Shown here one piece after another: positions 6,176-6,423 of a stretch of DNA of 6,423 nt. Each line of letters opens with the position of its first letter. The stretch's first letter is position 1. The notes below the pieces were generated by a model that worked only from the letters and a program-made list of their open reading frames with translations, did no database searches and had not been told where the DNA came from. This DNA is from an uncultured Phascolarctobacterium sp. Its GTDB lineage: Bacteria; Bacillota; Negativicutes; Acidaminococcales; Acidaminococcaceae. Where the stretch lies: assembly GCA_934234275.1 (NCBI GenBank), contig CAKQHU010000082.1, forward strand, positions 1-6,423, given 5' to 3'. The position numbers and the translations under genes were made by a program.

Positions 6176-6423
6176 GTGAATTATACGGAAATGGTAGTCT
6201 TCATCGTCTACCTGCTATTCATGCTGTCAATCGGTATCTGGTTCTTCTATAAAAATCGTCAGGGTGGTGAAAAGACCTACTTCCTCGGCGGCCGTCAGAT
6301 GGGACCGTGGGTAACCGCTCTTTCTGCCGGTGCTTCTGATATGAGCGCCTGGGTACTCATGGGCTTGCCGACATCTATCTACGCTCTCGGCCTCGGTCAG
6401 GCCTGGATCAGTATCGGCCTGCT
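6176..6423 (+). CDS. putP: Sodium/proline symporter (PutP-like), N-terminal fragment (runs off right edge)
   Basis: The first 82 codons are present; the gene continues beyond the window. The peptide starts (M)NYTEMVVFIVYLLFMLSIG, a first membrane helix at about residues 4-25, followed by the YFLGGRQMGPW loop (36-46) and the ALSAGASDMSAWVLMGLP segment (49-66). The last matches the second membrane helix of PutP, the region that in studied PutP proteins contributes to sodium binding. The family is the solute:sodium symporter (SSS) family, inner membrane, importing proline with Na+. Because only the N-terminus is visible, another SSS member is possible, but the SAGASDMS and LMGLP strings are strongly PutP-like. 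The GTG start is supported by a GGAGGGG ribosome binding site. It has its own promoter and is separated from the upstream gene by a terminator. Confidence 0.85.
   Translation, partial: MNYTEMVVFIVYLLFMLSIGIWFFYKNRQGGEKTYFLGGRQMGPWVTALSAGASDMSAWVLMGLPTSIYALGLGQAWISIGL

Noticed and set aside
1..6423. CRISPR arrays, tRNA or rRNA genes, insertion sequences, attachment sites
   Set aside because: I saw no regularly spaced direct repeats, tRNA-like cloverleaf, rRNA sequence, transposase motif or flanking inverted repeats anywhere in the window.

Overview
The window reads as an ordinary chromosomal segment with about half G+C coding DNA, strong GGAGG-type ribosome binding sites and short AT-rich intergenic gaps. 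That style, with a DUF401-type membrane protein and a PutP-type symporter, suggests an anaerobic Firmicute, possibly a member of the Negativicutes. The taxonomic guess is inference and low confidence; no rRNA, tRNA or diagnostic marker gene is present.

Layout. Minus strand, reading right to left from about 4673 down to 1, there are two transcription units. The first (4632 to 2540) is a compact two-gene cassette: a PtuA-like SMC/ABC-type ATPase followed, with an ATGA overlap, by a PtuB-like HNH endonuclease of the TIGR02646 type. It has its own extended -10 promoter and a strong intrinsic terminator a few bases after the second stop codon. This is the gene pair of the Septu anti-phage system, without a reverse transcriptase or other retron part in view. 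The second unit (2422 to the left edge) holds a phosphoglucomutase/phosphomannomutase, then galU, then the first 28 codons of galE. In gene order these give glucose-6-P to glucose-1-P to UDP-glucose to UDP-galactose, the supply line for cell-surface polysaccharide or lipopolysaccharide.

Plus strand, reading right from about 4711, a DUF401-type polytopic membrane protein (4808-6019) is transcribed divergently from the ATPase gene. It ends at a large two-tier hairpin terminator. The window closes with the first 82 codons of a PutP-like sodium/proline symporter with a GTG start and its own promoter.

The most interesting item is the Septu-like pair inserted between housekeeping sugar-nucleotide genes and transporter genes. 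The HNH protein carries a long insertion between its two distal zinc-binding cysteines. The DUF401 protein is the main gene of unknown function. The other open frames in the window are shadows of these genes.
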